A DNA stretch of 64,000 bases from assembly GCF_013426205.1 (NCBI RefSeq), contig NC_089427.1, positions 620,001-684,000 on the forward strand, read 5' to 3'. The notes under the pieces were generated by a model, which was not told where the DNA came from, made no database searches, and saw only the letters and a list, made by a program, of their open reading frames with translations. The position numbers were made by a program, and so were the translations under genes. Source of the stretch: Metarhizium brunneum (taxonomy: Eukaryota > Ascomycota > Sordariomycetes > Hypocreales > Clavicipitaceae). Shown in pieces: positions 34,043 to 44,363 of this stretch; within the stretch, counting starts at the first letter, position 1, and each line of letters begins with the position of its first letter.

Positions 34043-35292
34043 GCCAACTCGAAGGGTAGGCGCATTTCCTTGTCGAGGATAAAAATCTTGGAGCAGTTCA
34101 ACGCTCAAAAATGGGGCTATAGGTAATAGATGCGAGAGGGAGGGTTGCTGACTGGTGGTGCTATCCCCAAACCAAGTTGGATGAGCTGAATCAGCTTGCG
34201 AAGCAATCGGGAGCTTTCCTTGACCTGGTCTAATGAAATGCAAAGGTCCAATATCCCCCGCCTTTGCACGTACAAAACGGGACTGGTAGCTTCCAGACAC
34301 CAGATGACGCCACACCCCTCCACGAGCTGAGGTTGAGTGGGGAGACAACAAGTAAATTACTCGGCGGGCTTACTCTTTTTACTAGGTGCGCTTATCCCTT
34401 TATTACTTATTGTATTTAAGGCAATCCGATTACAACCCGATTTGACAGGGACAGAATCAAACTCCGATGACACTCTGAAGGCGAGGGAAACTCCACCAGG
34501 TAGATGCCAAGGTTATTTATTACCAGTCGAACTAATGTAAGTAAACCCAGTGCAGTCGCAAAAACGCCGACCACAAGGCGTCCGCAGTTGACGATGAGAA
34601 GGGTTTGCCACGAGAAGATGTGTTGCGGGCTGAGCTGAGCTACGATGAGATTTTCTATAACGGAAGGGCGATGATGATCCCAAAACCCTTTTCAACTGAC
34701 CGACGCTGAGAAGACTCGTCAACTGTGTCCTGACATGCCGTGGGAGTGTCAATCTGAACAACTTTTGCAATGCGGGCTAACAAATTTGCGGGGCGATGGT
34801 AGCTCGAATAACGTAAGGTGTCGGAGCGGTGTTGTCCCTTGCTGGCTTACCCTTGCAATCCGTACATGAGTATGAGAAGCTAGGGCCCAGTTGATGAAAT
34901 AGTTTGCTTGTATCAATAGCCATGGCCGTGACCTCTGCTCCTTGGTTCTTATTGAGTGCGGGAAATAGTCTCGAAGGGCCTTCGAGATCGAGAATCTTTA
35001 GGGCGCAGAGTACTGGGCTCCCGCTAGATAAACCATCGACGTATAGAAAAATGTTCCCCATCCACGAATGACCAAGGAATCAAGAAGACGAAAAGACGCC
35101 TATAGTACCACGTTAAAAAAAAAAGAGACTCGAGACGTTCTGAGCTCACTAGTCTGCATCATTGCACTGTAAAGTCTATCAAAATCCTCGATTGACGCGT
35201 CCAACTCCCAACATGTTATCAATTTTGTTCACGTCCCCGTTCCATTTCACTTCGTATTCCGCCATGAAGTTTCCTTTTTCCGCTTTCCTTTC
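34043..35292. other. Intergenic region with an element fragment
   Basis: About 1.25 kb between the kinase start and the 3' end of pyruvate kinase. It contains the TIR-end fragment at 34352-34420. The open frame at 34777-35061 (minus) was examined and rejected. Confidence 0.5.
34352..34420. mobile_element. Solo end of the TIR element family, copy B
   Basis: GTAAATTACTCGGCGGGCTT at 34352, followed by ACTCTTTTTACTAGGTGCGC, matches the left end of copy C (38896) and the right end of copy A. Relative to those copies it has G-to-A changes in GTGAATTGCTC. I could not find a matching opposite end downstream, so this looks like a remnant. Confidence 0.6.
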
Positions 35293-37045
35293 TTAAGCCT
35301 GGCCAATTCCCAGGTGCTCTGGGTCGGCACGGACGATTCGCAGCGTGTTGGTGTTGCCCATGCCTCCCTTCCAACCCTGTACGACAACCACGGTGTCACC
35401 TGGGGTCAGGACATTGAGCTCCAGAGCATGGTTGACAGCCCACTTGATACGCTTGTCAACATCCTCCTGCCAATTGACCTTATCAAAGTCAGGCTTGGCC
35501 TCAGGGAAAAGGAATGGATAGACTCCACGATACAGGTGACTGAAGCGCGAAGTGGTGGCATTCCGTGTCACCATGAAAATGGGACAGACTGGCCTGTATT
35601 TGGAGAGAAGTCTTGCAGATTCTCCCGAGGTAGACAGCACAATGATACCACCAGCAGCCAAATCAAGAGAAGCACGTACAGCTGCCATAGCGCAAGATTC
35701 AACAGTCTTGACTGGGCGTTGCACGAGAGTGCACATTTCCTCGAAATGAGAAACGTACGGGATGGAATTTTCAGCTTTCAGGCAGGCCTCATGCATTTCA
35801 CGAACGGCCTCGCATGGGTAGTTTCCCTTTGCCGTTTCACCAGACAGCATGACACAGTCTGCTCCGTCAGTGATAGCATTGCCAACATCGCTGATTTCGG
35901 CACGAGTGGGCCGGGGGTTCTTAATCATGGATTCCAGCATCTGCGTCGCGCAAATAACGGGCTTTCCAGCAATGTTGCACATAGCAATCAGCTTCTTCTG
36001 CGCCGCAAATACCTCTGCAGCCGGGATCTCAATTCCAAGATCGCCTCTTGCAACCATGACACCATCTGTCTCTTCCAAAATCTCTCTGAAGTTGTTCAAG
36101 CCCTGGCGGTTCTCGATCTTGGCAATGATTTGAATTTGCTTGCCCTCCTCACCAAGTACTTCGCGAATGTCTTTGATGTCTTGAGCTCGGCGGATGAAGG
36201 AGGCAAAGACCATATCCACATTGTTCTTGACGCCAAACTTTAAGTCGGCCTTGTCCTTTTCAGACAGAGCAGGAAGATCGACATCGGTATTAGGAAGATT
36301 TACACCCTTCCTGGATGAAATGAAGCCATTGTTTCTGGCACGGACCTCAACGGTCTTTTCGTCCTTGATGCTCAAAACGTCGAAAGCCAGAACGCCATCA
36401 TCTACATAAATAACACGGCCAGGTTCAATGACCTTGGTAATGTTCTTATAGTCAACATACCTACAGAATTCGTGCATCAAGGCAACATTATTAGTCATTC
36501 TCAAGAACAGATCGCAGGGAGAGGACTTTCACTTGAAACCCAGGTTCATGTCTAGCGCTTTGAAGCGCAGTGGTGGACCTTGGTGGTAGGCAAAATCGTG
36601 GACTTTGAAGGGAGACTTTGAGGGCTCACATGTTCTCGGTGTCGCAGCTCGCGGCATATTTCTCATCAGTAGTAAAGTTCATCACCGTACCGACAGAGAT
36701 TGGGATATCTTCGTCATTCTTAGTGTTACCAGTTCGGATCTCTGGACCCTTGGTGTCAAGGGCAATGGCAACCGGTCGGCCAGCATGACAGGCGACAGCA
36801 GCTCTCGTATTGTCAATGACAGACTGATGGTAATCGTATGAGCCATGGGAAAAGTTCATGCGCACGACATTGAGGCCAGAATCGCGGAGCTTGTTGATAG
36901 CCTCGACGGAGTTGGTCTTGGGACCAATAGTGCAAATGATGGAGGAACGGCGGTAGTTGTGCTCGGGACTGTAAGCAGTGTCGAGTGAAGCTAGCCAGGC
37001 GACCCTACCACCCGTGTCAAGGTGGTCCTGTTGAGCAGCAGCCAT
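35293..37045 (-). CDS. Pyruvate kinase
   Basis: Exons 37045-36630 and 36460-35293 join AT/G across a 169-nt intron, giving 527 aa, the normal fungal length. The start [20 protein letters not shown] aligns with other fungal pyruvate kinases. Key motifs are [71 protein letters not shown] and [18 protein letters not shown]. It converts phosphoenolpyruvate and ADP to pyruvate and ATP in the cytosol, the last step of glycolysis. An upstream in-frame ATG at 37078 would add 11 residues ([11 protein letters not shown]); I prefer 37045 because it matches family starts. An extra 5' UTR intron is possible but not resolved. Confidence 0.95.
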
Positions 37046-38895
37046 GATGCTGAATGAACGGCTGCGACCTGGAGCCATTGCAGACGGCAACTTATGCCTA
37101 TTCAAAACACGACTTGTTAGATATGGTCCTTCAGTGAAGTTCGCTGCGTTCCATTGGGGCAGTTTCTTTACAGCTACACCCAAGGCAATCAACAAGGGAT
37201 TGGCGCCCAAAGCTTGACAGCTACCGGATCCGGATGGCAAGAGTGGGGAGGTGAAGAGCAATTAGAGGACGAACGTACAGCTAAGAATCCTGATTCCTCA
37301 ACGGCAAGAAAGTTTCGAGTACGCAAGCAGAAGTTTGAAATCGGTTGACTCCTCAGGATATGGGTGGCTGATGGGGAGGCAAAAGAGCAGTGGGCAGGAA
37401 ATGTGAAGGGAAAAAGGGCGGGTTGACAGATCCAAGGCTGGTGGGGGAGGGGAGGCGATGAATGCAGCTTGGACCTGGTGTGGTACGCACACGTAGTAAC
37501 GACTGGTTGAACGAGACGGTTGACGTTTGACGGGCTCGGCCAAACCTGCCTGCCCAGGTAGTGGTTACTACTACTACTACCAAACTACTCCGTACCTTGA
37601 CCTGATCGCCCCGCCTCTTTTTTTTTTTACTCTTACGAGGTGTGCGCAAAAAATCCCCATTTGTCGTGCGGTGAAGGATAAGACGGCGCCAATTGTTATC
37701 TTCAGATGGGGCTGAGAAAAACTATAAAGTAAAAGATGAGGATAATCAATTTACCCAATTCAGCCAGGATGAGTACATAGCCTAAGTATCCATCACAAAA
37801 GTCGCAACGACCTACGCACGTCTCGGAGGCCGTTGGCCACGCTGACACGAAACTGTCGCAGTCAGGTGAAATATACCCACCAGTCTACAACGTTATCACT
37901 TGGCAGGTTTTTTTTTGTAGATTGCTTCTACCACCTATCATGACCACGCGGAGGCAGCAATAAGCAATCCGAGGGAGTACTGAACGCGGCGCATACTCTA
38001 ATCTTCAGCAAATAGTAGCAAGAACCTCCCAATAATCGCAATATTTAAGTGGCGTGTAGTCGAAACAACGCTGGGCTCACCACAAGACCCTCAGAGGGTC
38101 AGGGGAGGCGATTTCCACCAAAGCCAATTGTCCTTGTCCTCGCCTCTCGATGTATTTTTATTTCCCTCAGGGATTCAATATTTGTGTTGGGGTCAAGGAG
38201 CACATGAATCAGCGAAAAAATAACTATGTACAGTGGGTTGTAGTACGAAACAGTCTTGTCCACCGCCATCCGGGCCGGGGCAGAGCATGTTGAGTCAATC
38301 GCTATTGGGAGCATGTGGTGTCTTGGCTGTTCGCGTCTCAACAAAACATAACCACCCAAATTGTAAGCCACAGGAGCACATCAAATGATCTGCCCGTTAT
38401 GACCGCACGACGTATCCTCCTGCAAACTTCACCTGAGACTCGAGCGCACCCGCTATTTAGTAAATACTTCCACTTTTGTCGGTAAATACTTGACATCGTA
38501 TTATTTCTTTCATTTAGTATGATTCCAAAAGCCTCAATTGTGCTTCTTACGCGAGCTCAACGTTAGAGAGAAGTTTTTGTCTATGTAATGCTCCTTGACC
38601 TTCCAGGCTGTAAAGCGCTGGCTTCAAGAAGTCCCAACACCGAACCCATGAAGCGCCGACGGAGCACCGGGAAGGTGCCCGCCTGTTTACAGTCAATCCC
38701 CTGCAGAGTGTACAGAGGACCAATTGGACACGGGGAAGCTTGAGCTCCCCAGTGCCCCTTCTGTCCAGCGATAGGTCCTTATCGTCAAATCTGCTAGTGT
38801 TCATGGTAGTTCGGAGAGTAGTCGGCCGCTTGTCGAAGTTAGCTTTGTTTGGCACACTAACCGCGGTCCCACTTTAGCCCAGTGCTGGAACCTGG
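37046..38895. other. Pyruvate kinase promoter and gene-free region
   Basis: About 1.85 kb. It has a CTA microsatellite at 37566-37580, an inverted TACGGAGTA copy at 37586-37594 and an 11-12 base T tract near 37618-37629. Otherwise no gene or element is supported. The pyruvate kinase promoter must lie in its first part. Confidence 0.5.
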
Positions 38896-39333
38896 GTGAA
38901 TTGCTTAGCGGGCTTACTCTTTTTATTAGGCGCGCTTATTATTTTATTGTTTATTATATTTAAACCTTTTATATATATATTTAAGCTACTTAAAATAAAA
39001 TATATTACTCCGCGATAAGGATAATCTAGCTTATAGTATTTTTTTTACCTAGTTTCTAGACTAGTATATTTAGCGCATCGTGATACGTGTGCTTTGTGTT
39101 TTCTGATACTAGCGTGTTACGGCCTTATACCTGGTACGGCCTAATTACGGTATTACTAGTAGTAGTTTTATAAATTTTATACAACTATTTAGGCCTCTTT
39201 TTGATTTTTTGCATAACTTTATAGTAAATTTATGTATTTATTATCAAGTATATATTATACTATAATGCCTAATAATTAAGTACCTAGTAAGGCGTGAACA
39301 CACCTAGCAAAAAGAGCCCGTCAAGCAATACAT
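38896..39333. mobile_element. AT-rich TIR element (MITE-like) with 8-bp target duplication, copy C
   Basis: The left end is GTGAATTGCTTAGCGGGCTT at 38896. The right end read inward on the other strand is ATGTATTGCTTGACGGGCTC, then TTTTTGCTAGGTGTG. The 438-bp body is strongly AT-rich and has no coding capacity. The direct repeat GAACCTGG flanks it exactly at 38888-38895 and 39334-39341. An 8-bp target duplication is typical of hAT-superfamily transposition (established knowledge); the assignment of this element to hAT is inference, since the ends do not show the classical CAGNG start. It must be mobilised in trans if still active. Confidence 0.75.
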
Positions 39334-39692
39334 GAACCTGGCACCAAATGTACATAATGTGGATCTCTGCATCCAGCGGGCTGACTCAGCGGCTCATGAG
39401 CCTCACGTGAGCCCGTCATCCAGCTAATAGCCGTCAAGTAGCAGCTGACAAGCTCTCTAATGGTGGGTCGAGTGACAACAGCTCCTCACGTTAGGAAACA
39501 CCATCAAGTAAACATTTACCATCTCTAACCACTCATCTCGGTTCCATCACTGTCTCCTAGAGAGTACACATAAGAGCCGCATTCGATTCACAACGAATAG
39601 GATAGGGCAATACTTTTCTCTGCTATCTACGTCACCCCACGCCCTCGACTACAGCGTCGCATTTCCCATCCAGTTTCCAACCGATAACGATC

Positions 39693-40234
39693 ATGGTGGT
39701 ATGTGCATAGTCGCCCTTTGTGATGCAAGCTTGATGGTGCTGTCGCCATCTGCGAAAGCAGCTCCGCAGCATCTTGTCTTTTCTTAGCACATTTGTCTAA
39801 GGATATATATATCTTGCAGCTTCTCAACCTGCTGACGTTTGGGCTGTGGTCAAAGGTTGGACGCTTAACGCACTACGCCTTCGATGCCGTCCTCAGTAAG
39901 TGGGCACCTTGATACAATCCCACTGGCAGGTAACTCGTCACACGATGCTAAACAAATTCTTAATTGCAGTTTCTGCCTTTCTGGCAGGCATGAAGCGGTC
40001 GACCGGATTGACGTGAGTACCAAATCACCAGACTCTTGCAACAGTGCCTCTACAAGTGGCTTATATGTTCCCCCTTCGGGATATCCCAGGCCCAGTTTCA
40101 AGACAGAAAAGGTAGCGGGCGAAAACAAAGAGGTCTCGAGATGGATTGACAAGTATCTCGGGGTAGGCGAGTGGGTGATGGATCAGTCGGTCGCCTTTGC
40201 AGGGTCTAGTGGCTTTTTTGAGAGAAGAAGATGA
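39693..40234 (+). CDS. ATG44: Mitofissin (Atg44, former DUF1748), four exons
   Basis: Exons 39693-39698 (ATG GTG only), 39820-39895, 39970-40012 and 40090-40234; 89 aa. Every junction is GT..AG and in phase. The protein reads MVLLNLLTFGLWSKVG, RLTHYAFDAVLISAFLAGMK, RSTGLTPSFKTEKV, KEVSRWIDKYLGVGEWVMDQ, SVAFAGSSGFFERRR. GRxxHYAFDxxLxSAFLAGxxRxTGL is the family signature. Yeast Atg44 (73 aa) sits in the mitochondrial intermembrane space and drives mitochondrial fission needed for mitophagy; the same role is inferred. The six-base first coding exon means a naive prediction would miss the start. The intron donor could also be placed after ATG, changing one residue. It is convergent with the ATG28-like gene. 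Confidence 0.85.
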
Positions 40235-40967
40235 GATTAGGCAAGCCATTAGTGGTTTCTCCATCCAAGCCTTGCATAATCCCTGGTTAGTATCTTTCAC
40301 CAATACGCCACTTTCCTTTAGCTGGCCATGTAGGCAGCTTGGACTGTTGCGTCAAGAATAACTCGGCCTTTTATGCAGACGACTTACAAGTCATCGCGTC
40401 AAATTTCTGGTTCTGGCGTTGGTCTATTTAATGTTTTTTTCCCGCGATGGATGGTTTGAAACTTGATATGGATGAGTGGATGTGGGTGGGCTTTTGGCAA
40501 TCCCTTCTTAAGACCCGGGCTCAGCAGAACGCAAAAGGAAGCAAGAAATCAGAATTTAAAGCTGAAGTCTCAACATCTGGTTTACTATCTATATACTCGA
40601 CTTCATGTTTTCCCGTTTTTTGTCTTTTATATTACGTGATGAATCCCCCTAAGCCAATACAACCTCATCGCTATATACCACAAGTTATTATGTTAATGTA
40701 ACTATTTCAGACGCAGATTCCTGACCAAGGGCAACCAATTTTCTTCAGGTGGATATTATTTATTATTCAAGATTCTATCATATATCCATTCAACGCCACG
40801 TGTGCACCATGGGCGCTATCCGTACTGGTTTATGATAAGATCTTGCTCAAATCAAGCTCTCATGCTGGTCCACTGGGGCAGCGCATCGCCTGTCTGATGC
40901 CTCCTCCCCGCCACAAAATATTCAAATGAATTCACAGAGCGCTGTCGGGTCTCATAGCGTCTCGGTC
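40235..40967. other. Convergent intergenic gap
   Basis: About 730 bp between mitofissin and the ATG28-like gene. An open frame of 84 codons at 40447-40701 has no recognisable pattern. Nothing else seen. Confidence 0.5.
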
Positions 40968-42923
40968 TCAGTCGTGCTCGGCCAGAAACTCAAGCGGGAC
41001 TTCATTTTCGCTATCCTGGCTCCGGGGCCTGTCGCAACTCACGTCCACACTCCTGGATCTATCTTGATACAATTGCTTAATACTGGATTGGTCAGTACCG
41101 TCAACGTGGGACAAAAATAGATCCGTTGGGACGTCATTGTCACTGTCTCCTTGTGAATGTCCATGTTGGTCCGTGGCATGAGAACCTCGCCTCGTAGTTG
41201 GCATGCTCTGGTTTGTGTCGTCTTCCCCCGTATTTGATGAAGGCAACAGGCTTTTGAGAACACTTTGAGCCTCCTTGAATGTTTCCAACTCGGCGCCAAT
41301 AGCACAGATAAGGAGATTCCAACTATGTGCCTCGGCTTGTCTCATAGCCTCTTCTAGTTCCACAAGAACTGTATTCATACTTACCAACTGGGCTTGTATG
41401 AGATCACGATCCGAAATTGCGTTCTCTTTGCCCTTAGCAGAACTCTGCGCTGATGAACTGATACCGTCCTTTAACAGACGCCGCAGCTCTGATTCAAAAT
41501 TAACGACCAGAGCAACGACATGGTCCCATACACCTGCTCCCTTCTCTAGGGCCTGGCGATCTTGATGCACTTGTATTCTTCGCCTCTGCAGGATCTTGAG
41601 TTCAGCCTCAAACCAAGACTTCGCCATCTCTGGTGTGCGACGTTCGGGAATGAGGCGGAAAAATTCGGGACCACCTGATGAAGCAACATCCTCGCTTAAA
41701 GCGCCGCCATCCGCGCCAAATACAGCCGGGTCAAGGGGTAGGAAAGAAGGCCGTCGAACAAGGAATGCGAGTTCTGAATCTACATCCTTTAAGGCTCCAC
41801 GATATCCGCTTAAACCCGCTTCTCTTTTACCCTTGGCATCGTTCATCTTCTCTTTAAGCCATTGTCGTTGATTTCGGAGACTAATAAGCCTTTCTTCAAG
41901 CGTGCCGATCTCTTGATTCACCAAATTATATTTTGCCTCCAGTTCCCGCAACTGTCTTCCCAGTGGCTCATTTTTATCACCGTCCACCGCTGTTATCTTT
42001 GCCTGTATACCAAGCCGTCTTGTGCCGAGTGTGTTAAGTTGCGCCAGAGCATTCCTCCTCTCCTCTATTGCTGTGTCGATTTTGTCCATTTCTTCCTCAC
42101 GAAGCTCAACTAAAGATAGTATTGCTCTACGCAAGCCATTTCGAGCAGACTTGAGGCCTGTGGATTGATTGTTTGCAGGTTGCCGTACTGGTATGATAAT
42201 TCCCTCTAGGGTGGATGTTGGAGGTATGTACAGGCTCCTCGGCATCTGAGATCTTGATGTTGCCGTGGAGTAAAACGTGCCTGTTGGTGTGCTGCTTCCT
42301 GTATCGCTGTGGACGTCAATATCTCTGCTGGCCGGTAACAAATCCCCGTTTTGGCTTCCAGATACTAAGCCTGCAACCTGGGAATCCAGTAGTTGTTGAA
42401 TATCCGTTTCTAAAGCCCTCTGGCGGTGTCGGAGGCTACGCCAGGTGGTATCAGACTGCAGGCTATACAGGGTGTCTCGGCTTGTCGTCTGATCAAACAC
42501 GGCTTGGGCGATGCTCCTTCCCAATGTTCGCATTAGCCCGTTGGCCTCTCGTCCTCGGTCAACGGTGACTGGTGTCGGGCTGGATTGGCGCGAAGAAACC
42601 ACTACTGACGAGGCAATAGGCGGTGGCGGTCCGGTAAACATAAGCCTAGGCTTTCGCTTGGAATATGATCCAGGAGAGTCATCTCTTCGGTTCGCAGAGT
42701 GTAGCGGCGTTTGTTTAGACTGCGAGGCGGCAGATGGAGATGCATGCTCGGGAATACTGGTATTCTCATGTTCCTGTCGCCATGGTTCGTTTGGTCGAGG
42801 TTCTAGCGGTTCGAGCTGATATTCGGTCGCAGTTTGCGAAGCAGGCGATTTCAACGACATGTGCGAGGCCCTTTGAGCAGCATGGTTCAATCGATCAATG
42901 AAAGACGGTGACGTTGTTGCCAT
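40968..42923 (-). CDS. Coiled-coil protein resembling autophagy protein Atg28
   Basis: Single exon, 651 aa from ATG 42923 (MATTSPSFIDRLNHAAQRAS). The first 280 residues are disordered and Ser/Pro-rich, with KRKPRLMFTGPPPPI. From about residue 280 there is a long coiled-coil block (LVELREEEMDKIDTAIEERR, LREL EAKYNLVNQEIGTLEERL, LRNQRQWLKEKM), followed by AKSWFEAELKILQRRRIQVH and a helical region near WDHVVALVVNFESELRRLL. The tail is acidic and ends EVPLEFLAEHD. This layout fits fungal proteins annotated as Atg28, first described in Pichia pexophagy. I rate the family call moderate because the coiled coil dominates any likeness. Its neighbour mitofissin is also an autophagy protein. Confidence 0.6.
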   Translation of the reverse strand: MATTSPSFIDRLNHAAQRASHMSLKSPASQTATEYQLEPLEPRPNEPWRQEHENTSIPEHASPSAASQSKQTPLHSANRRDDSPGSYSKRKPRLMFTGPPPPIASSVVVSSRQSSPTPVTVDRGREANGLMRTLGRSIAQAVFDQTTSRDTLYSLQSDTTWRSLRHRQRALETDIQQLLDSQVAGLVSGSQNGDLLPASRDIDVHSDTGSSTPTGTFYSTATSRSQMPRSLYIPPTSTLEGIIIPVRQPANNQSTGLKSARNGLRRAILSLVELREEEMDKIDTAIEERRNALAQLNTLGTRRLGIQAKITAVDGDKNEPLGRQLRELEAKYNLVNQEIGTLEERLISLRNQRQWLKEKMNDAKGKREAGLSGYRGALKDVDSELAFLVRRPSFLPLDPAVFGADGGALSEDVASSGGPEFFRLIPERRTPEMAKSWFEAELKILQRRRIQVHQDRQALEKGAGVWDHVVALVVNFESELRRLLKDGISSSAQSSAKGKENAISDRDLIQAQLVSMNTVLVELEEAMRQAEAHSWNLLICAIGAELETFKEAQSVLKSLLPSSNTGEDDTNQSMPTTRRGSHATDQHGHSQGDSDNDVPTDLFLSHVDGTDQSSIKQLYQDRSRSVDVSCDRPRSQDSENEVPLEFLAEHD

Positions 42924-44363
42924 CTCCAACACCCAACCTTTTATGAAGAAAGGAAGCAAGTACAGTCATGGATGAGGGCAGACAATCCTGACATCGAAAT
43001 GCAAACAATGCAGCATCAAGCATCGAGAAGGAAAATGGGAGCGGGGGTAAGACAGTCAACAGCGGCGTTGGCCAGCACGCGCGTTGCTCACGAGGTCTCG
43101 TCTCGACGGTGGAGGAGACAGGTGATACGGTGGGTGATAGCTGGCAGTCGAGATGGCACCTGCGTTCATGTAAAATGGTGTCTGGTCTGGTCAACTGGTA
43201 ATACCCCAGCACCTACTTAGTGTACTTCTAGGTACTTACTTAAAGGTCAACTAGGTCCCAGCCTGGTCAACTGGTCAAGTATTTATTGCGCCACTTTAAT
43301 GTTGCCTCAGCCGCAAGACTCCCAGCGCCAGCTTGATAACGACACCACACAGAATTTGATAAACCACACTCGACAGAGCGTGAAACACTTACTTGCGTGG
43401 TATGAGCTCTTGGCTGATGTTGATGCAACACCGTAACATCTTTTTGGGGACGGAATTGTTTCTCGGTACTCCAAGTTCTCCATTACAAATGTCTGAATTG
43501 CACGCCCAGACCAACAGTACTTTTTAAATGTTAGCTCGTTGAACTACAGGGAAGAAGAGAAAGATCGACTTTCGCATGACCATATGTAGTTGCAAAGCTG
43601 CATGGATCTTACCAGAGTGTGTGATGAACGGGTCAATTTTTAAAAGACTCGGGACTTTGATTTTGTCAACGGTCTCGTCCCACAAAGGACGGTGAATAGA
43701 TTTCATCCGCTCAATCCCTATTAATTTAAGCTCACAAATGAGCATCTCCTAGTGCTGTGAGATGTTTAGGGTGCCCGGCGCGCCCTGGAGAAAAAAAATC
43801 ATATTTTACATGTATGTTTCTTGGTAGTTTTTAGACACTGAATTCTGTCAAGTACGATAGGTTCAGGTCATGGCAGGGCATCCTCACCCTCTTCGACTCG
43901 CGAAACTTTTCAAGCCCGAGTATGGGGTTTGCTCTGTTCGGTCTGCTGGTTTGGTTGGCTTAATCTGCTCGCATCTTCAACTTGATAAATTTAGTCCCAT
44001 TGCAATCAGTTGACTCGAGTTAACACGTAGTGTACACTCACAAGCCCAGTTCCAGAGCTCATCCTCATCACGCAAACGCCTTGCCAAATCCATCCACGCA
44101 GATCAACCACCATGGACGCCACCTTCTTCCCGTCTTGATGCGAAATCCACCAACTTGCAACCTCTCCCCATCAATTTGGTTGAGCCTATCAAGACGCGTC
44201 CATCACATTATTGGCGCCTCACAACCATCTTCCTCCTGACGAGCAGTTGATACTTTACAAAAACATCGCTTGGTGGCTTGGTGGCCAGGCAGCTCTGGAA
44301 ACTGGGCTGGCTTATTATCCAGAAGCACTCCACGTGCAAGTTGCTAATGAGCAGAGCTTGCCG
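42924..44363. promoter_or_regulatory. Divergent promoter region with two short upstream ORFs
   Basis: A 1.4-kb gap between the divergent ATG28-like and WD40 genes. It contains CCTAGGTA-type repeats at 43210-43243. ATG 44112 has a strong context (CCACCATGG) and opens an 8-codon ORF ending TGA at 44136-44138; a second ATG at 44138 overlaps it (TGATG) and runs about 33 codons. Both precede the main start, so they could act as upstream ORFs if transcribed. A possible exon-like frame lies at 43610-43744 on the minus strand (see findings). Confidence 0.45.
43210..43243. repeat. CCTAGGTA-type repeat
   Basis: Contains CACCTACTTAG, TTCTAGGTACTTACTTAA: the same family as at 1177-1250 and 28729-28753, again between genes. 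Confidence 0.55.

Noticed and set aside
37046..37261. In-frame N-terminal extension of pyruvate kinase
   Set aside because: The frame is open upstream, but only ATG 37078 lies in it and the extension does not match the family; treated as 5' UTR.
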